Under the pieces are notes generated by a model that worked only from the letters and a program-made list of their open reading frames with translations, had not been told where the DNA came from and made no database searches. From Treponema sp. UBA1240 (GTDB lineage: Bacteria; Spirochaetota; Spirochaetia; Treponematales; Treponemataceae), in assembly GCA_002308875.1 (NCBI GenBank), contig DBWK01000060.1:21129-30097 (forward strand): a DNA stretch of 8,969 nt, read 5' to 3'. Made by a program: the position numbers and the translations under genes. Positions 7,286 to 8,969 of this stretch are shown piece by piece (the stretch's first letter is position 1; each line of letters opens with the position of its first letter).

Positions 7286-7297
7286 TCTGAAAAAACC
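7277..7297. terminator. AT-rich inverted repeat over the shared stop codons (possible weak bidirectional terminator)
   Basis: GGTTTTT (7277-7283) can pair with AAAAACC (7291-7297) around a 7-base loop, giving a 7-bp stem with two G:C pairs. It spans the TAA codons of both convergent genes. No clear run of T follows the stem in either direction, so it is not a textbook intrinsic terminator. It is recorded because there is no other space for termination between the two genes. Confidence 0.3.
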
Positions 7298-8850
7298 ATA
7301 CTTGGATAAAGCTTTTCCATTTTTGCATCCGGGAAATTCTTATCAAGTATAATCTCTATTTTATTGGAAGCTTCTTTTCCCTTTTTTCTGGCGGACATTC
7401 TTCCAACTGCAGACGCAGATACAAGTATATCAGCCGCAATCAGAACAACTAAAACGTATGTACCTATTTTTCCTATTTTGTTTGGAATTTTTTCTACTGA
7501 GCGTGAAATATCAGGATACAAATCTTTTACCCACCAAAGCCCCAAAAAGCCCCAGAAAATACAGTACACAAAGTTTGTTCTTCCGCCAAACATTGAGAAT
7601 GTGCGACCAGTATAATTCCAGGAAACAGAATGGAATATCATATCCTGAAAAAAACTACATAAGAATTCCAAAAGACCGCCTATAACCATACTTCCAGCAA
7701 AAACAGCCATGTCACGCTTATTGTACAACTTAAGCAGCAGCACTGTCATTATTACACCACCAGCACCATAAATCGGGTTTAAAGGCTCAAAAATCAAGCC
7801 TGCGCGATTTTCCATTCTGCCACTCACAATAAGACAATACAAAGTTTCTACAATCGTTCCCAAAATACTGCAAATAAAGAAAACCCAAAACAGCTTGTAA
7901 AAATTTAATCCGTAGGCAAATGAATTTTTGGCGGCATTTTCCTGTTTTATCTTTAACTCCGCTGCCTGTTTCTTTATATTTTCCTCTATTTCAGTACGCG
8001 AAAGTTCCTGCCCTACCAAGGCTGCATTTTTTTTCTGCTTAAGCTGTTGGCGCCTGTACGCAAGTTCAATTTTCAATTGAAGTTTTATGTTTTCCAGCTT
8101 AAAAGAATCGGTTACTGTCCGTACCTTTGGATAAGCCTGAATCAAACGCATAATTCTCGGGCTTTTAGCCGTTATATTATTGAATTCGGCAATAAATGAC
8201 TTGCTGAATTTGTTTGATTCTAACTGAAGCTTTTCTTTTACGGAAGCAATCATCGAATTAATATTGTTCGATGTAAGCCATTCTTCTTCGCGGAATTTTG
8301 TCTTTACAGATCCGATAAAATCGTAGAAGCGAGCAATTTGCTTGTTGAACGAAATTAATGTCTGTAACGTAAATACCATATCCGTCACCAAAACAACAGC
8401 TAAGCCGAGAGCCAGCATATTTGCATATCTTGCATCTATTGACTTAATGAAGCCGAATAAAGCAGGATGAACATAATGCGAAGCAAGTGTTGCCATTGTT
8501 CCAAAAATTAACGAATTAAGTAAACATACTCGTCCGCGAATCTGGAACTTCATATCTGAATAATCCCACCACTTTGTATGGAACAGCTTTTCCATAACCC
8601 ATGACGTTAGATACTCCAAAATACTTGTAACAAACATTGCCAGCAGAAACAGCTGAATCCAAGTGTCGCTGTAGGATTTTAGCAAACTCATTACCAAAAG
8701 TCCGCCAAAACCGTAAACAGGACAAATCGGACCATAAAGAAAACCACGGTTTATGAATTTTTTTGCCGGTATTGAACAGTATATTACTTCACCGACCCAG
8801 CCTATAAAACTATAAGAAAGAAAAAGAAGAAAAATATAAGATATTCTCAT
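7282..8850 (-). CDS. Tandem-duplicated CmpB-like membrane protein (putative ABC-transporter type IV family)
   Basis: This 522-residue integral membrane protein is built from two copies of the unit annotated in databases as 'putative ABC transporter permease' (CmpB family). Unit 1 (about 5-165) has SFIGWVGEVIYC (14-25), GPICPVYGFGG (40-50), LEYLTSWVMEKLF (78-90), WWDYS (94-98) and GRVCLLNSLIFG (106-117). Unit 2 (about 318-480) repeats them in order as SILGTIVETLYC (328-339), EPLNPIYGAGG (355-365), LEFLCSFFQDMIF (394-406), WNYT (411-414) and GRTNFVYCIFWG (423-434). A charged, probably helical cytoplasmic linker (about 166-315) joins them, and a soluble C-terminal tail of about 40 residues follows. 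Transport has not been shown for this family as far as I know, and there is no ATPase or binding-protein gene here. GAGGG (8856-8860) at 5-base spacing supports the ATG at 8850. The gene is monocistronic in view and convergent with the regulator. Confidence 0.85.
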   Translation of the reverse strand: MRISYIFLLFLSYSFIGWVGEVIYCSIPAKKFINRGFLYGPICPVYGFGGLLVMSLLKSYSDTWIQLFLLAMFVTSILEYLTSWVMEKLFHTKWWDYSDMKFQIRGRVCLLNSLIFGTMATLASHYVHPALFGFIKSIDARYANMLALGLAVVLVTDMVFTLQTLISFNKQIARFYDFIGSVKTKFREEEWLTSNNINSMIASVKEKLQLESNKFSKSFIAEFNNITAKSPRIMRLIQAYPKVRTVTDSFKLENIKLQLKIELAYRRQQLKQKKNAALVGQELSRTEIEENIKKQAAELKIKQENAAKNSFAYGLNFYKLFWVFFICSILGTIVETLYCLIVSGRMENRAGLIFEPLNPIYGAGGVIMTVLLLKLYNKRDMAVFAGSMVIGGLLEFLCSFFQDMIFHSVSWNYTGRTFSMFGGRTNFVYCIFWGFLGLWWVKDLYPDISRSVEKIPNKIGKIGTYVLVVLIAADILVSASAVGRMSARKKGKEASNKIEIILDKNFPDAKMEKLYPSMVFSD

Positions 8851-8855
8851 ACAAT

Positions 8856-8860
8856 CCCTC
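8856..8860 (-). promoter_or_regulatory. Shine-Dalgarno site of the CmpB-like gene
   Basis: The minus strand reads GAGGG 5 bases before the ATG at 8850, a strong match that supports this start. Confidence 0.8.
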
Positions 8861-8888
8861 GTTTTATCGTTATTATATATACATTTAA

Positions 8889-8917
8889 ATTATAATAAAA
8901 AAAAAAGAATATAACAA
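8889..8917 (-). promoter_or_regulatory. Probable sigma70-type promoter of the CmpB-like gene
   Basis: On the minus strand, TTGTTA (8912-8917, four of six to TTGACA) is followed by exactly 17 bases and a perfect TATAAT (8889-8894). The spacer contains a run of ten T on that strand. Initiation near 8882 would give a leader of about 31 bases that includes the GAGGG ribosome binding site, a normal arrangement. Confidence 0.6.
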
Positions 8918-8920
8918 ATT

Positions 8921-8939
8921 TTTACTTGTAAATTGTAAA
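8921..8939. repeat. Short palindrome and tandem 7-mer just upstream of the CmpB-like promoter
   Basis: TTTAC at 8921-8925 and GTAAA at 8928-8932 form 5-bp inverted arms around TT. The 7-mer TTGTAAA occurs twice in tandem (8926-8932 and 8933-8939). The cluster begins 3 bases beyond the proposed -35 box, where an activator site or UP element would lie. In AT-rich DNA a chance origin is quite possible. The rest of 8940-8969 shows nothing I can name. Confidence 0.3.
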
Positions 8940-8969
8940 CTTTTTATGTATTTTTTAAAAATATGGACG

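Noticed and set aside
7364..7685. Two overlapping plus-strand frames opposite the CmpB-like gene.
   Set aside because: They are antisense to conserved motifs of the membrane protein and have no ribosome binding sites or recognisable domains.
1..8969. tRNA or rRNA genes, CRISPR arrays, insertion sequences, riboswitches and attachment sites.
   Set aside because: I read both strands for cloverleaf, spaced-repeat, transposase and long terminal-repeat patterns and saw none. Nearly all of the window is occupied by ordinary protein genes.

Overview
The window is an AT-rich bacterial chromosomal segment with five complete or nearly complete genes and one gene cut by the left edge. Nothing in it looks like a mobile element, phage, CRISPR array or RNA gene. 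The style of the genes (a very large multi-domain hybrid histidine kinase, a CmpB-type 'putative ABC transporter permease', an M3B oligoendopeptidase, A/T-rich wobble positions and AT-rich intergenic DNA) suggests a host-associated Treponema-like spirochaete or a low-GC Clostridia-like anaerobe. I lean toward Treponema, but this rests on impression and not on a search.

Layout. On the minus strand, an M3B peptidase (361-2175) is followed 13 bases later by a small membrane protein (347 to beyond base 1), probably as one operon. A 112-base divergent region separates the peptidase from a plus-strand SpoU/TrmH-type RNA 2'-O-methyltransferase (2288-3076). After a 77-base gap holding a consensus-like promoter comes a 1250-residue membrane hybrid kinase (3154-6906). 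A single-domain response regulator follows 16 bases later (6923-7285). A 522-residue membrane protein made of two CmpB-like units (7282-8850, minus strand) converges on the regulator, and the two genes share their stop-codon bases. The right-hand 119 bases are an AT-rich promoter region for that membrane protein.

How the parts fit. The kinase carries two membrane segments, a PAS-like region, a degenerate GGDEF domain (GGVCF), a second PAS, HisKA and ATPase domains, a degenerate receiver, a normal receiver, an HPt domain and a short conserved-looking tail. With the stand-alone receiver next to it, this makes a complete multistep phosphorelay: H548 to D963 to H1108 to D51 of the regulator. No DNA-binding or other output domain is present, so the output must lie elsewhere or work through protein contact.

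The points most worth a second look are: the GGDEF domain that has lost its catalytic acids and inhibitory site but kept guanine-contact positions; the kinase start codon, which has no Shine-Dalgarno sequence and lies just downstream of a TATAAT box (a possible near-leaderless mRNA); the pseudo-receiver; and the internally duplicated CmpB protein. I found no clear evidence of a wholly new system; the kinase and regulator module is the most distinctive part.
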